A stretch of DNA of 57,123 bases, from the NCBI GenBank assembly GCA_910573755.1, contig CAJTBO010000031.1, forward strand, positions 1-57,123, written 5' to 3'. This document shows positions 8,595-19,300 of the stretch, one piece after another. The stretch comes from Lachnospiraceae bacterium (GTDB lineage Bacteria > Bacillota > Clostridia > Lachnospirales > Lachnospiraceae). Positions within the stretch are counted from its first letter, which is position 1. Every line of letters begins with the position of its first letter. The position numbers and the translations under genes were made by a program. The notes beneath the pieces are model-generated. The model was not told the origin of the DNA. It searched no databases and saw only the letters and a program-made list of their open reading frames with translations.

Positions 8595-9521
8595 TCAGGT
8601 TGCCAGATCAAGATGCTGCATACTGCCCGCTGCGCCGTTTTCATAGAGAAACATTCCTGTACTCCGGACAACGGCGCTTACCTCACCGTCTTTATCGTAT
8701 TGTGTATAATAGGTCGGCATCCTGTTCAGGCAGATCGCACCCACGCCTTTATCCGCAAGGCTGTAAAGCTGCGGCCCCTGTTCCGTCTGCACCCATATTT
8801 TTAAGTGATTCCAGATCGCGTCGTTTTCATCGATCCAACCGTTGCCGTCTTCGTCGTACTTCGCAAGATCCGCAAAACCGTCGCCGGAAGCTGTCCCGAA
8901 TAACTCGTTTCCGTCATTTATCTTGCCGTCGTTATTTTTATCAAGAGCCAGATAGCCGCTGCCGCTGTTCAGTTTGTGGATATCCTCCTCCACGCCGTCG
9001 CCATCTAAATCAAAATAAAACGTCTGATCCGAGACAGTTGCCGGTGAAGAATCCAGATTAATCACAAGCGGATCACACAGGTTTACGGCTTTCTGTATAT
9101 CAAAGCTTTCTTTATAATATGCCTCGAACCGGCTGCTCATATGTACATTCAGATTAAAGTCAATAGTTCTGCCATCCGCCGTCACCACCTGTCCCTGCGT
9201 CTGGAAAGAGGCACTCTGCTCCTGCATATAATAAGTTTCCGTTTCATAGTGCAGATTTTCAAATCCCCATGAGGAAGACAAGCCGCTCTCCCCAAAGGAC
9301 GGCAGCCTTCTCGCGTGCTCCCCGAAAAGCATATCCAGCAGAAATAATACGCTTCTCTGCCGCATCTTGCCTGAAACATCCTCTTCCTGCCCTGCACTCT
9401 TGCCTCTCAATGTCAAGGCACGGAAATTGCCTGTAGTACGCGTCATACTCTGTTTGATCTTAACCGTTTCCTTCTTTTTTACCTGCGATGCCATAAAATA
9501 ACTGCTGTTCTCAATCTTCAT
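8595..9521 (-). CDS. EF-hand/calcium-binding-repeat protein of unknown function
   Basis: This 308-residue protein has no signal peptide. The N-terminal 160 residues are Ser/Gln-rich with a hydrophobic stretch (SVLFLLDMLFG). The C-terminal half has three acidic calcium-loop motifs: DLDGDGVEEDI, DKNNDGKINDGNELFG and DEDGNGWIDENDAIW, with Asp/Asn at positions 1, 3 and 5 of each loop. A short beta-rich tail follows. The start at 9521 is preferred because GGAG sits six bases upstream; the ATG four codons earlier has its purine-rich sequence directly adjacent. Similar proteins carrying this motif series occur in Clostridia without an assigned role. Confidence 0.75.
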   Translation of the reverse strand: MKIENSSYFMASQVKKKETVKIKQSMTRTTGNFRALTLRGKSAGQEEDVSGKMRQRSVLFLLDMLFGEHARRLPSFGESGLSSSWGFENLHYETETYYMQEQSASFQTQGQVVTADGRTIDFNLNVHMSSRFEAYYKESFDIQKAVNLCDPLVINLDSSPATVSDQTFYFDLDGDGVEEDIHKLNSGSGYLALDKNNDGKINDGNELFGTASGDGFADLAKYDEDGNGWIDENDAIWNHLKIWVQTEQGPQLYSLADKGVGAICLNRMPTYYTQYDKDGEVSAVVRSTGMFLYENGAAGSMQHLDLAT

Positions 9522-9584
9522 CCGATACTCCATCCCCTTCCTTCATAAATACCATGCAAGTTCCTCTATAGGATTCGGGCCCAA

Positions 9585-9636
9585 AAAAGACCACAAAAGG
9601 TGCACATTATGTGTTGTGTACCTTCCGTGGCCTTTT
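9585..9636 (-). terminator. Long imperfect hairpin between the HipA-like and EF-hand genes
   Basis: An interrupted stem pairs 9585-9606 with 9615-9636 (for example CCAC/GTGG and AGGT/ACCT blocks) around an 8-base loop. It is flanked by A-tracts on one side and T-tracts on the other, so it could terminate transcription in either direction. It lies between two minus-strand genes. Confidence 0.5.
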
Positions 9637-9770
9637 ACTCATCCTGTAATAAATATATCGGAAGTTTTTGGGGAAATATTTATGATCAGCATTTGAGAAA
9701 ATTCTGTTCCGCTCAACTTTTCGGGAAATATCCGCAATCAAACTCCATGATCCTTCCAGCCGGCATCCTG

Positions 9771-10949
9771 CTATTCAACCTTCAGCCCAAGACACCCCGC
9801 CCTCTTTTTAAAACTCGCATACTGCCGCTCCGTGATAAAGTCCTCCCGCGTAATCGGGGCTGTAAAATGGAAATCAACTTTCCCCATCGCCTTAAGTGCC
9901 GCCTGACGGATCGTCATCTCCCCGAACTGATACGGTGCATCCATATCTTTCATAAAATCAACATCGAACGCATTATTATGATCAAACAGCGGATGGCATC
10001 CCAGAATATCCATACTCTCCGTATCATAGAAAAATCCCCAGTTCTGCCCGTGTCTGTCACGGTTACTGATCAGAAAATCTACGATCCACATCTTATAAAT
10101 GCTCTCCGAATCAATGCGGAATATCTCTTCCTCCGGGCTCAGCCCGTTTACATTACAGTAGGAGATAAATTCCATACCGGTCAGGATCGCCTTTGACTCT
10201 GTCGTCATACAGGGACACATACAGACATATTTCCCCTCATCCTCTCCGGCTTCATAGTGGACATGCTCCACATTCATCTTATCTAACAGATCGGAGCACA
10301 TCACCTCTATTCTGGATTCCGTATTGCCGTCCGCTCCCAGTTTATAGAGCCATAAAAGCTGATCCGCATGCCGCCTCCAGGCTTTGGCATAGGCGCCGTT
10401 TGTCGTAAGTTCCGGCGTGATCATAGATCCCTGCAGCGTCAGGGATTTCCCGTGCAGCGCCACCTGCGCCACGATCTCATTCAGCGGATTCTGCCTGACA
10501 TCGACCTGATCCCAGGTGATATCTTCATCCCCTTCAAACTTCAGCCAATAAGGGTCCTCCACAGACGCTGCCCGACAGGTCATAGCGATCTTAACCTTCT
10601 GTTCATCCGTCCCCGCCTGCTCAAAGCGAAACAGATTGTAGATCCACTTCGCGTTTGCCCTGCTTAAAAGCAGCACCCGGTTAGCCAGCCAGCTTACGAC
10701 AGTCTCCTCGTTTTTCCTTGCCGCCACTACGAATCTTGTCATATCATAGGATGTTTTTATACTGCCGGCATCCGGGATTTCCTGCAGCCGCCCGCGCATG
10801 GGATAGGGCAGGTATTTCTCCTGCAGTACTTCATACTGCAGCGCGTCAAAATCCACCTTCATCACTTCCCTGTCTTTCATCATGATCGTAAAAGGTTTCA
10901 TTCCGTCCATACCTGCCCTCCACTGTTTAAACTGTTTCACAGATATCAT
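9771..10949 (-). CDS. HipA-fold protein kinase, orphan (no HipB partner visible)
   Basis: This 392-residue protein has a C-terminal half that carries HipA-type kinase signatures. They are KLGADGNTESRIEVMCSDLL (about 203-222, nucleotide-binding region), the catalytic loop ISNRDRHGQNWGFF (D298, N303) and the metal-binding PLFDHNNAF (D323). These match D309 and D332 of E. coli HipA in arrangement. The N-terminal 190 residues are not recognisably the HipA N-terminal subdomain. There is no small HTH antitoxin gene on either side: a 24-base gap to the hydratase upstream and a hairpin downstream. The ribosome binding site is weak (AGGT). A stand-alone Ser/Thr kinase such as CtkA-like proteins is the better comparison; a toxin role is unproven. 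Confidence 0.8.
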   Translation of the reverse strand: MISVKQFKQWRAGMDGMKPFTIMMKDREVMKVDFDALQYEVLQEKYLPYPMRGRLQEIPDAGSIKTSYDMTRFVVAARKNEETVVSWLANRVLLLSRANAKWIYNLFRFEQAGTDEQKVKIAMTCRAASVEDPYWLKFEGDEDITWDQVDVRQNPLNEIVAQVALHGKSLTLQGSMITPELTTNGAYAKAWRRHADQLLWLYKLGADGNTESRIEVMCSDLLDKMNVEHVHYEAGEDEGKYVCMCPCMTTESKAILTGMEFISYCNVNGLSPEEEIFRIDSESIYKMWIVDFLISNRDRHGQNWGFFYDTESMDILGCHPLFDHNNAFDVDFMKDMDAPYQFGEMTIRQAALKAMGKVDFHFTAPITREDFITERQYASFKKRAGCLGLKVE

Positions 10950-10972
10950 GAAATACCTGTCTTATTATCGGA

Positions 10973-13267
10973 TCAAACCCTGTTGTAATTGATCAGGCAT
11001 CCCCTTAAGATAATCCGGCGCTCCTCATCTGTCAGTTCACCCAACGTCAGTTCAAATTCCCGCAGGTTTCCTGCCTCCGTATCCACCTTATAGGCTTTTA
11101 TAACGTCCGCCTTCTCTTCCACCGCTTTTCTGATACCCGGTACAAAGAGATAATCCAGATTTTTAAACGGAAGTTCTCCCTCCCCGATCAAAAACGGCAG
11201 CATGCCCCAGTTGATCAGATTGGAGCGGTATCTCTTTGTGGCGTATTCATTGGCGATATTTGCCCATCCGCCCAATACCTTCTGACAGGAAGCCGCCTGT
11301 TCGCGGGCGGAACCGTCTCCCGGCTTTACGGCAAAGATCGTGGAGCCAAAGCCTGTATTTTCATGGCTTGCATCCGCAAACGTCCCTTTCACCACATTCA
11401 TTACCGGCTTCACATCCGGATGTGCCTGACAGGGATGTTCCCCCGCCATTCTTGCGGTTTCCGCCTTCTGAATATCCTTTGCCCGTCCCACATATTCCGG
11501 ATCTTTTCTGGACAATGTAAACTCTGCAAGTCCCAGCGGATTAGAACGGTAGGAAGAAGTCTCCCCGGAAGGGATCAGCTCGTCCGTCGTCGTCACCGGA
11601 TCATGAATCTCCGCCACCACACGCAGCACCAGATTCTCCGGCAGCGCGCCCATCTTCGGCCAGTCCTTGATATTCGGTCCGAACTGGATCTCCACGGATT
11701 CGTCCGCCACGCCTTTGGAATCAAATACTCTGTTGGCATAAATATTGCTGTCAAAATGATATTTATATTTTCCGATCTCTCCGTCAAAGTCCGTCGCCGC
11801 CGTCAGAACGCCTTTATTCGCCGCCGTAGCCGCGATAGAACGGGCATCCATCAGCGCCACCGACGCGATCTGGCCGCTCTGCAGCTTGGAGCCCTCCCTG
11901 TTCGGGAAGTTTCTCGTGGAGTGACGGATACTGAATGCATTGTTTGCCGGCGTATCGCCCGCGCCGAAGCAGGGACCGCAGAATGCCGTTTTCATCACAG
12001 CGCCGGTCTCCAAAATATCCGCTGCCTTCCCGTTTCTGATCAGTTCCATATAAACGGGCATGGATGCCGGATATACGCTGAGCGTAAAGCCCTCCGCTCC
12101 GATATAGCTACCCTTTAAGATATCAGCCGCCGCACAGATATTCTCAAAACCGCCGCCCGCACAGCCTGCGATAATACCCTGATCCACCATCAGCTTACCG
12201 TCTTTCACCTTATTCTTTAAGGTAAACTCAACGGCTCCATCCAGGCTCACCGCCGCATTTTTCTCCACATCCGCCAGGATATCCGCCAGATTGGCGTTCA
12301 GTTCTTCTATCGTATACGTATTGCTTGGATGGAAAGGCATTGCGATCATCGGTCTGATACTGCTCAGATCCACGGCGATCGCCCCGTCATAGTAGGCAGC
12401 CTTCCCCGGCTTTAACTCCGCGTATTCCTCACTTCTGCCATGAATGTCATACCATTCCCGAACCTGCTCATCGGTCTCCCAGATCGAAGATAAACAGGTT
12501 GTCTCTGTCGTCATCACATCGATGCCGATCCTGAAATCCGCACTCAGAGAAGCCACGCCGGGCCCCACAAATTCCATTACTTTATTTTTTACATAGCCGT
12601 TTTTAAACACCGTCCCGATAACAGCCAGCGCCACATCCTGCGGTCCCACGCCCTTTACCGGCGCGCCCGTCAGATACACTGCCACCACTTCCGGCCTGTT
12701 GATATCATAAGTCTGGTTCAAAAGCTGCTTTACAAGCTCCGGGCCGCCCTCTCCCATCGCCATCGTGCCCAGCGCTCCGTAACGGGTATGGGAATCCGAA
12801 CCCAGAATCATCTTTCCGACTCCGGCAAGCATCTCCCTTGCGTACTGATGGATCACCGCCTGATGCGGGGGCACATAAACGCCGCCGTACCTTTTCGCAC
12901 AGGTCAGCCCGAACATGTGGTCATCCTCATTGATCGTACCACCCACCGCGCAGAGCGAATTATGACAGTTCGTCAATACATAAGGCATCGGAAACCTCTC
13001 AAGTCCCGAAGCCCGCGCTGTCTGGATAATACCCACAAACGTAATATCGTGGCTCGTCAGCTTGTCAAACCTGATTTTCAGCTTGTCCATGGAATCCGAC
13101 GTATTATGCGCCTTTAAGATTCCGTAAGCCATCGTCTCCTTTGCCGCTTCCTCTTTCTTTGTTTCCAGTCCCGTCTTCTGTTTTACTTCCACACACGCCC
13201 CAGGCCCGTCCGGGATCAATTCCTTCCCATTCACCAGCCATGCACCGCCGCTATACAATTCAACCAT
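10973..13267 (-). CDS. Aconitase-family hydratase (YbhJ-like)
   Basis: This 764-residue protein of the aconitase superfamily has [30 protein letters not shown] and [14 protein letters not shown]. The last carries the CxxC pair that, with an earlier Cys, would hold a [4Fe-4S] cluster. The swivel-domain region includes [28 protein letters not shown], where aconitase has its substrate-serine loop. Length and motif order fit the YbhJ-type hydratases rather than canonical AcnA, HacA or LeuC. The ATG follows AAAGGGAG. The true substrate of this subfamily is not established to my knowledge. It sits just upstream of the HipA-like kinase on the same strand, so the two may be cotranscribed. Confidence 0.85.
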   Translation of the reverse strand: MVELYSGGAWLVNGKELIPDGPGACVEVKQKTGLETKKEEAAKETMAYGILKAHNTSDSMDKLKIRFDKLTSHDITFVGIIQTARASGLERFPMPYVLTNCHNSLCAVGGTINEDDHMFGLTCAKRYGGVYVPPHQAVIHQYAREMLAGVGKMILGSDSHTRYGALGTMAMGEGGPELVKQLLNQTYDINRPEVVAVYLTGAPVKGVGPQDVALAVIGTVFKNGYVKNKVMEFVGPGVASLSADFRIGIDVMTTETTCLSSIWETDEQVREWYDIHGRSEEYAELKPGKAAYYDGAIAVDLSSIRPMIAMPFHPSNTYTIEELNANLADILADVEKNAAVSLDGAVEFTLKNKVKDGKLMVDQGIIAGCAGGGFENICAAADILKGSYIGAEGFTLSVYPASMPVYMELIRNGKAADILETGAVMKTAFCGPCFGAGDTPANNAFSIRHSTRNFPNREGSKLQSGQIASVALMDARSIAATAANKGVLTAATDFDGEIGKYKYHFDSNIYANRVFDSKGVADESVEIQFGPNIKDWPKMGALPENLVLRVVAEIHDPVTTTDELIPSGETSSYRSNPLGLAEFTLSRKDPEYVGRAKDIQKAETARMAGEHPCQAHPDVKPVMNVVKGTFADASHENTGFGSTIFAVKPGDGSAREQAASCQKVLGGWANIANEYATKRYRSNLINWGMLPFLIGEGELPFKNLDYLFVPGIRKAVEEKADVIKAYKVDTEAGNLREFELTLGELTDEERRIILRGCLINYNRV

Positions 13268-13334
13268 ATTTACTCCCTTTCTACAAAATTTTCCAACATA
13301 AAACCATTCTCTGCTTTATCCCGCAAATGTACTT

Positions 13335-13604
13335 TTAACGATCAGCATTCAAATAATATTTTCCCTTTTTAAATTTCAATGTCCTATCGCCTGCCATCAT
13401 TATAAGGTTTTCATCTTTCGCAATATGTTCCGGCAAATCCTTAATTTTAATGCCTGTCTCTACAGAAAAAGCTTTCTGTTCTTTAAAATAGTTAATAATC
13501 TCTTCTCTGGAAGAAGAAGTACCATACGATTTCCTCATTTTACTGAAATACAAAAGACCGCACAAACATAAACCCACTGCTATAACTTCTATAAGCCTGT
13601 ACAT
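13335..13604 (-). CDS. Small membrane-anchored protein, unknown
   Basis: This 89-residue protein has an N-terminal membrane segment (LIEVIAVGLCLCGLLYF, residues 3-19) and a short soluble part that ends in a beta-rich MMAGDRTLKFKKGKYYLNAD. I do not recognise the family. The start at 13604 follows an excellent CAGGAGG; an in-frame ATG 34 codons upstream would cover the hairpin at 13668-13692. It lies between the glycogen phosphorylase gene and the hydratase. Confidence 0.65.
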   Translation of the reverse strand: MYRLIEVIAVGLCLCGLLYFSKMRKSYGTSSSREEIINYFKEQKAFSVETGIKIKDLPEHIAKDENLIMMAGDRTLKFKKGKYYLNADR

Positions 13605-13667
13605 ATCACATTCCTCCTGTAAACAATAATCCCTCCGCCTACAAAAATAAGTTCTCTGTAACAACGC

Positions 13668-13692
13668 CGCCCGGATATAAAATATCCGGGCG
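13668..13692 (-). terminator. Strong hairpin after glgP
   Basis: Perfect 11-bp stem (CGCCCGGATAT / ATATCCGGGCG) with a 3-base loop, 18 bases beyond the glycogen phosphorylase stop. The following bases are only moderately T-rich, so it may terminate or protect the mRNA end. Confidence 0.65.
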
Positions 13693-13709
13693 TACTCCTT
13701 TGTCACACC

Positions 13710-16193
13710 TTACTTTTTAACAGGCAAAACCACTTTATCAAGATGCCATATCTCATCCACATACTGCTGGATCGTCCTATCAGACGTAAACTTGCCGGAA
13801 CATGCCACATTCATGATAGCCTTCTTCGCCCAGCCCTGTTCATCCCGATAAGCAGCCTCCACTTTCTTCTGCGCTTCCGCATAGGACTTGAAATCCTTCA
13901 GGATAAAGTAAGTATCCGCCCTGTTGGTAGACTGCGTATTCAGCAGTGAATTATACAGGGAGCGGAACAGTTCCGTATCTCCGGGAGAATATGTTCCGTT
14001 GATCAGCTGCATCAGCACTCTTCTGACATCCTGGTCATTATTGAAGATCTCCATCGGATCATAACCGCCGTAATTTTCAAACCGGATCACTTCCTCCGAA
14101 CTGAGTCCGAAGATAAACGCATTCTCCTCGCCCACTTCCTCCACGATCTCCACATTGGCGCCGTCCATCGTACCGATCGTCAGCGCGCCGTTTAACATGA
14201 ACTTCATGTTACCCGTACCGGAAGCCTCTTTACTTGCCGTGGAAATCTGCTCGGAAACATCCGCCGCCGCAAAGATCATCTCCGCATTGGAAACTCTGTA
14301 ATCCTCGATAAATACCACTTTGATCTTACCTTTGATGGAAGGATCGTTGTTAACCACATCCCCTACCGCATTGATCAGCTTGATCGTCAGCTTTGCATTC
14401 TTATAGCCTGCCGCAGCCTTCGCGCCGAAGATGAAGGTTCTCGGATAAAACTCCATATCAGGATGATCCTTCAATTCATTATATAAATACATCACATGCA
14501 GAATATTCAGAAGCTGTCTCTTGTATTCATGCAGTCTCTTTACCTGTACGTCAAAGATCGAACGCGGATCTACTTCAACACCGTTATGCTCCAGAATATA
14601 GTTCGCAAGACGCACTTTATTCTGGTACTTGATGTTCATAAACTCCTGCTGGGATCTCTTGTCATCCGCATATACCTTCAGTCCCGCAATCTTCGGCAGA
14701 TTCGTGATCCAGTCTGCCCCCACATGGTTTGTCACCCACTTTGCAAGAAGCGGATTGCCGTGCAGCAGGAATCTTCTCTGCGTGATGCCGTTCGTCTTGT
14801 TGTTGAACTTCTCTGGCATCATCTCATAGAAGTCTTTCAGTTCCTGATTTTTCAGGATCTCCGTATGCAGCCTTGCCACACCGTTTACGGAATAGCCTGC
14901 CGCGATCGCCAGATGCGCCATCTTGACCTGTCCGTCATAGAGGATCGCCATCTTGCGCACCTTCTCGTGATTGCCCGGATACAACTGCTCAATCCGCATC
15001 ACAAATCTTCTGTTGATCTCCTCGATGATCTGGTAGATACGGGGCAGAAGTCTTGAGAACAGTTCGATCGGCCATTTTTCAAGGGCTTCCGACATGATCG
15101 TATGGTTTGTGTAGGCACAGGTCTTTGTGGTCACTTCCCATGCTTCATCCCATGTCAGGAAATGCTCATCCATCAGCACGCGCATCAGTTCCGCCACCGC
15201 CACCGTCGGATGGGTATCATTGAGCTGGAAGGTTGCTTTTTCATGGAACTTCCTGATATCGTCATGCTTCCTCATATACTTTGCCACCGCTTCCTGTACA
15301 GACGCGGAGATAAAGAAATACTGCTGTTTCAAACGAAGCTCTTTTCCGGCATAATGGTTGTCGTTCGGATAGAGCACTTCCACGATATTGCGCGCAAGGT
15401 TCTGCTGTTCCACAGCCTTCTGGTAGTCGCCCTTATCAAAGGAATCCAGCTGGAAACACTCAACAGGCTCCGCATCCCAGATACGCAGCGTATTAACGAT
15501 GCCGTTGCCATAACCTACGATCGGCATATCATAGGGGATCGCTTTCACGGACTGATAGCCTTCCTGACGGAAGTTGCTTCTGCCGTTTTCATCCACATAT
15601 ACATTGACATAGCCGCCGAACTTTACTTCCTTCGCATATTCCGGCCTTCTCAATTCAAACGGATTTCCGTATTCCAGCCAGTTATCGGGTACTTCGATCT
15701 GGAAGCCGTCCCTGATCTGCTGTTTAAACATGCCGTAATGGTACCGAATACCACAGCCGTAAGCCGCATAGCCCAGTGTAGAGAGGGAATCCAGGAAACA
15801 TGCCGCCAGACGTCCAAGTCCGCCGTTGCCGAGCGCCGCATCCGGTTCCTGATCCTCTATGACATTCAAATCCACACCCAGTTCATTCAGCGCTTCCTCA
15901 ACCGTATAATACGCCTGCAGATTGATGATATTATTGCCCAGCGCACGGCCCATCAGAAACTCCATGGACATATAGTATACCATTTTGGGATCCTGTTTTT
16001 CATACTGTTTCTGGGTCTCCATCCAATGATCCACTACCGCGTCCTTGATCGCATAGGACACCGCCTGAAAGATCTGCTGGGGTGTTGCTTCCTCCAGTGT
16101 TTTTCTGTATAAGGTTTTTACATTATACAGAACGCTTCTTTTAAAAAGTTCTTTATCAAAGCTTAATTTTTTCTGCTGTGATTTGAGTACCAT
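13710..16193 (-). CDS. glgP: Glycogen/starch phosphorylase
   Basis: This 827-residue protein has full family length. Clear signatures include the N-terminal DPKMVYYMSMEFLMGRALGNN, the substrate loop EDQEPDAALGNGGLGRLAACF, and the pyridoxal-phosphate lysine site EASGTGNMKFMLNGALTIGT. It releases glucose-1-phosphate from alpha-1,4-glucans using phosphate. Its partners in glycogen metabolism, glgC and glgD, lie at 40.6-43.0 kb. It ends just before a strong hairpin and lies 118 bases downstream of ileS on the same strand, with no clear terminator between. Confidence 0.97.
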   Translation of the reverse strand: MVLKSQQKKLSFDKELFKRSVLYNVKTLYRKTLEEATPQQIFQAVSYAIKDAVVDHWMETQKQYEKQDPKMVYYMSMEFLMGRALGNNIINLQAYYTVEEALNELGVDLNVIEDQEPDAALGNGGLGRLAACFLDSLSTLGYAAYGCGIRYHYGMFKQQIRDGFQIEVPDNWLEYGNPFELRRPEYAKEVKFGGYVNVYVDENGRSNFRQEGYQSVKAIPYDMPIVGYGNGIVNTLRIWDAEPVECFQLDSFDKGDYQKAVEQQNLARNIVEVLYPNDNHYAGKELRLKQQYFFISASVQEAVAKYMRKHDDIRKFHEKATFQLNDTHPTVAVAELMRVLMDEHFLTWDEAWEVTTKTCAYTNHTIMSEALEKWPIELFSRLLPRIYQIIEEINRRFVMRIEQLYPGNHEKVRKMAILYDGQVKMAHLAIAAGYSVNGVARLHTEILKNQELKDFYEMMPEKFNNKTNGITQRRFLLHGNPLLAKWVTNHVGADWITNLPKIAGLKVYADDKRSQQEFMNIKYQNKVRLANYILEHNGVEVDPRSIFDVQVKRLHEYKRQLLNILHVMYLYNELKDHPDMEFYPRTFIFGAKAAAGYKNAKLTIKLINAVGDVVNNDPSIKGKIKVVFIEDYRVSNAEMIFAAADVSEQISTASKEASGTGNMKFMLNGALTIGTMDGANVEIVEEVGEENAFIFGLSSEEVIRFENYGGYDPMEIFNNDQDVRRVLMQLINGTYSPGDTELFRSLYNSLLNTQSTNRADTYFILKDFKSYAEAQKKVEAAYRDEQGWAKKAIMNVACSGKFTSDRTIQQYVDEIWHLDKVVLPVKK

Positions 16194-16311
16194 GACACTC
16201 TCCCTTCCTCAATGCTTCTTTTTATTCTTTCCATCTATTTTAGTATAGTCGCTTTATCGTAAAAAGAAAATAGACAAAACACACAATTTCCCGTATAAAA
16301 GCGGTTTTCTT

Positions 16312-19300
16312 TTATCGTTTCTGAACGCCGATCTCCACTTCTTCGCCGTTGACTTTCCATGCCTTCGCCCCGGCGAGAGCCTCCGCGTAAAGGATCTCAT
16401 CAGCCAGCACTTTCTCAGAGATCGCGGAAGCATTTTTCCTTACGATATCCGCGATCTTGTTATTTCCTGTCACGGAAACGCTGATATGGTCCATCACCTC
16501 AAAACCGGCATCTTTTCTCATGGTCTGGATCTTGCTGATCACCTCCGCGGAAAAGCCTTCTTCCAGCAGTTCCGTTGTCAGGTTTGTATCGAGCACTACC
16601 GTTACGTCTTTGTCCGCCTGCGCTACGAAGCCTTCCTTCCGGGACATTTCAATCAGCAGGTCTTCCTCCGCCAGAGAAATCTTTACGCCGTCCACCTCAA
16701 AGTCCAGCGTACCGCCCTCCTTAAAGGAAGTAACCGCCGCCATCGCGGAAAGTCCGTCCACATTGGCAAGATAAGTCCTGATACCGCCAAGCTGCCTGCC
16801 GTACTTCGGTCCGAGAGTACGAAGCTGCGGTTTGAAGCTGTAGCTTGTATAGGAGGAAACATCGTCCGTAAAAGTAACCTCTTTCACATTCAGTTCGTCC
16901 CGCACAATATCACGATAGAAAGCAGGCAGTTCTCTCTCTGCTTTCACGATCATCTCGCCGATAGGCTGACGGTTCTTGATATTTGCCTCATTCCTCGCCG
17001 CTCTGCCCAGCACCACGATGCGCAGTACCTCTTCCATATAATCTTCCAGTTCTTTATCAATAAACGCCTCGTTCACTGTCGGGAAGTCACAAAGGTGGAT
17101 ACTCTCCGGCGCGTTTTTGTCGATGCTGCATACCAGATTGCGGTAAATCTCCTCCGCCATAAACGGCACCATGGGCGCGGCACATTTACAGATATCCACC
17201 AGCGCCGTATAGAGTGTCATATATGCGTTGATCTTATCCTGCTCCATACCCTTGGCCCAGAAACGTTCTCTGCTCCTGCGCACATACCAGTTGCTCATCT
17301 CATCCACAAAGTTATCCAGTACCCGCGCCGCTTCCGGAATCCTGTAATGTTCAAGGTGCTTATCCACCTGCCCGATAGCTGTATTTAATTTAGACAGCAG
17401 CCACTTATCCATTACCGGCAGTTTTTCATAGTCCAGCGTATATTTTGTTGCGTCAAATCCGTCAATATTGGCATACAGTACAAAGAACGCATAGGTATTC
17501 CAGAGTGTCCCGAGGAACTTTCTCTGTCCTTCCTGCACCGCCCTTCCGTGGAACCGGTTGGGCAGCCAGGGGGCGGAATTGATGTAGAAATACCAGCGGA
17601 TTGCATCTGCGCCGTAGGTTTCCAGCGCCTCAAAGGGATCGATCGCATTTCCTTTGGATTTACTCATCTTCTGCCCGTTCTCATCCTGCACATGGCCCAG
17701 CACGATGACATTCTCAAAGGGCGACTTGTTAAACAGCAGCGTGGACTCCGCCATCAGGGAATAGAACCACCCTCTTGTCTGATCCACCGCTTCGGAGATA
17801 AACTGCGCCGGGAACTGCTTCTCAAACAGATCCTTATTCTCGAACGGATAATGATGCTGCGCAAAAGGCATCGCACCGGAGTCAAACCAGCAGTCGATCA
17901 CTTCCGGCACGCGCTTCATTGTGCCGCCGCAGTCAGGGCACTTACAGGTGATCTCATCGATATACGGCCTGTGCAGTTCCACATCCTTTGCTTTCGGATC
18001 GCCGGAAAGCTTCTCCAGCTCTTCTCTCGAACCCACAGCCTCCTGATGTCCGCAGCCCTCACACTCCCAGATATTTAACGGCGTACCCCAGTAACGGTTT
18101 CTGGAAACGCCCCAATCCTGAATATTCTCCAGCCAGTTTCCGAATCTCCCTTCACCGATGGATTCCGGAATCCAGTTTACAGTTTTATTGTTTCTCACAA
18201 GATCGTCCCGCACAGCGGTCATCCGGATAAACCAGGATTCTCTCGCATAATAGATCAGCGGCGTATCGCATCGCCAGCAGAACGGATAGTCATGCTCAAA
18301 TTTCGGTGCGGAAAAAAGCTTTCCCTCTTTATCGAGATCCACCAGAATATCCTTATCCGCGTCTTTAACAAACTTGCCGGCATAGGGTGTTTCACCGGTC
18401 ATATTTCCCTGTCCGTCCACAAACTGTACAAAAGGCAGGTCGTACTTGCGCCCCACATTCGCGTCATCCTCACCAAAAGCCGGTGCGATGTGCACGATAC
18501 CGGTACCGTCGGACATTGTGACATAGCTGTCACATGTTACAAAATGACCTTTTTTATGCTGTTTCTGCGCCGCTTCCCCGGCACAGGCAAAGAGCGGTTC
18601 ATACTCCTTGTATTCCAGATCTTTTCCGGTATATGTCTCCAGCACTTCATAAGCAGGTTTTCCTTCTTCCGCAAGAGAACCCAACACATTGTCCAACAGT
18701 TCCTGCGCCATATAGTAAATGCAGCCGTCAGCCGCCTTCACCCTGCAGTACGTATCTTCCGGATTCACACAGAGCGCTACGTTAGAGGGCAGTGTCCAGG
18801 GAGTGGTCGTCCATGCCAGAAAATAGGTATTTTCCTCTCCCACCGTTTTAAAGCGCACCACTGCGGAACGCTCTTTTACCGCTTTATAGCCCTGCGCCAC
18901 CTCATGGGAAGAGAGGGGTGTCCCACATCTGGGACAGTAAGGTACGATCTTAAATCCTTTATAAAGGAGTTTCTTATCCCAGATCTGCTTTAGCGCCCAC
19001 CACTCGGACTCAATAAAATCATCATGATAAGTTACATAAGGGTCGTCCATATCAGCCCAGAAACCGACCGTGCCGGAGAAATCCTCCCACATGCCCTTAT
19101 ACTGCCAGACAGACTCCTTACACTTTTCGATAAAAGGCGCAAGACCGTACTGTTCGATCTGCTCTTTTCCGTCCAGCCCCAGTTCCTTTTCCACTTCCAG
19201 TTCCACCGGAAGGCCATGGGTATCCCATCCTGCCTTTCTCGGCACCATATACCCCTTCATGGTCCGGTATCTCGGGATCATATCTTTGATCACGCGGGTC

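Noticed and set aside
15102-16112. 336-codon plus-strand frame opposite glgP
   Set aside because: It is the antisense shadow of glycogen phosphorylase, without start signal or domains.
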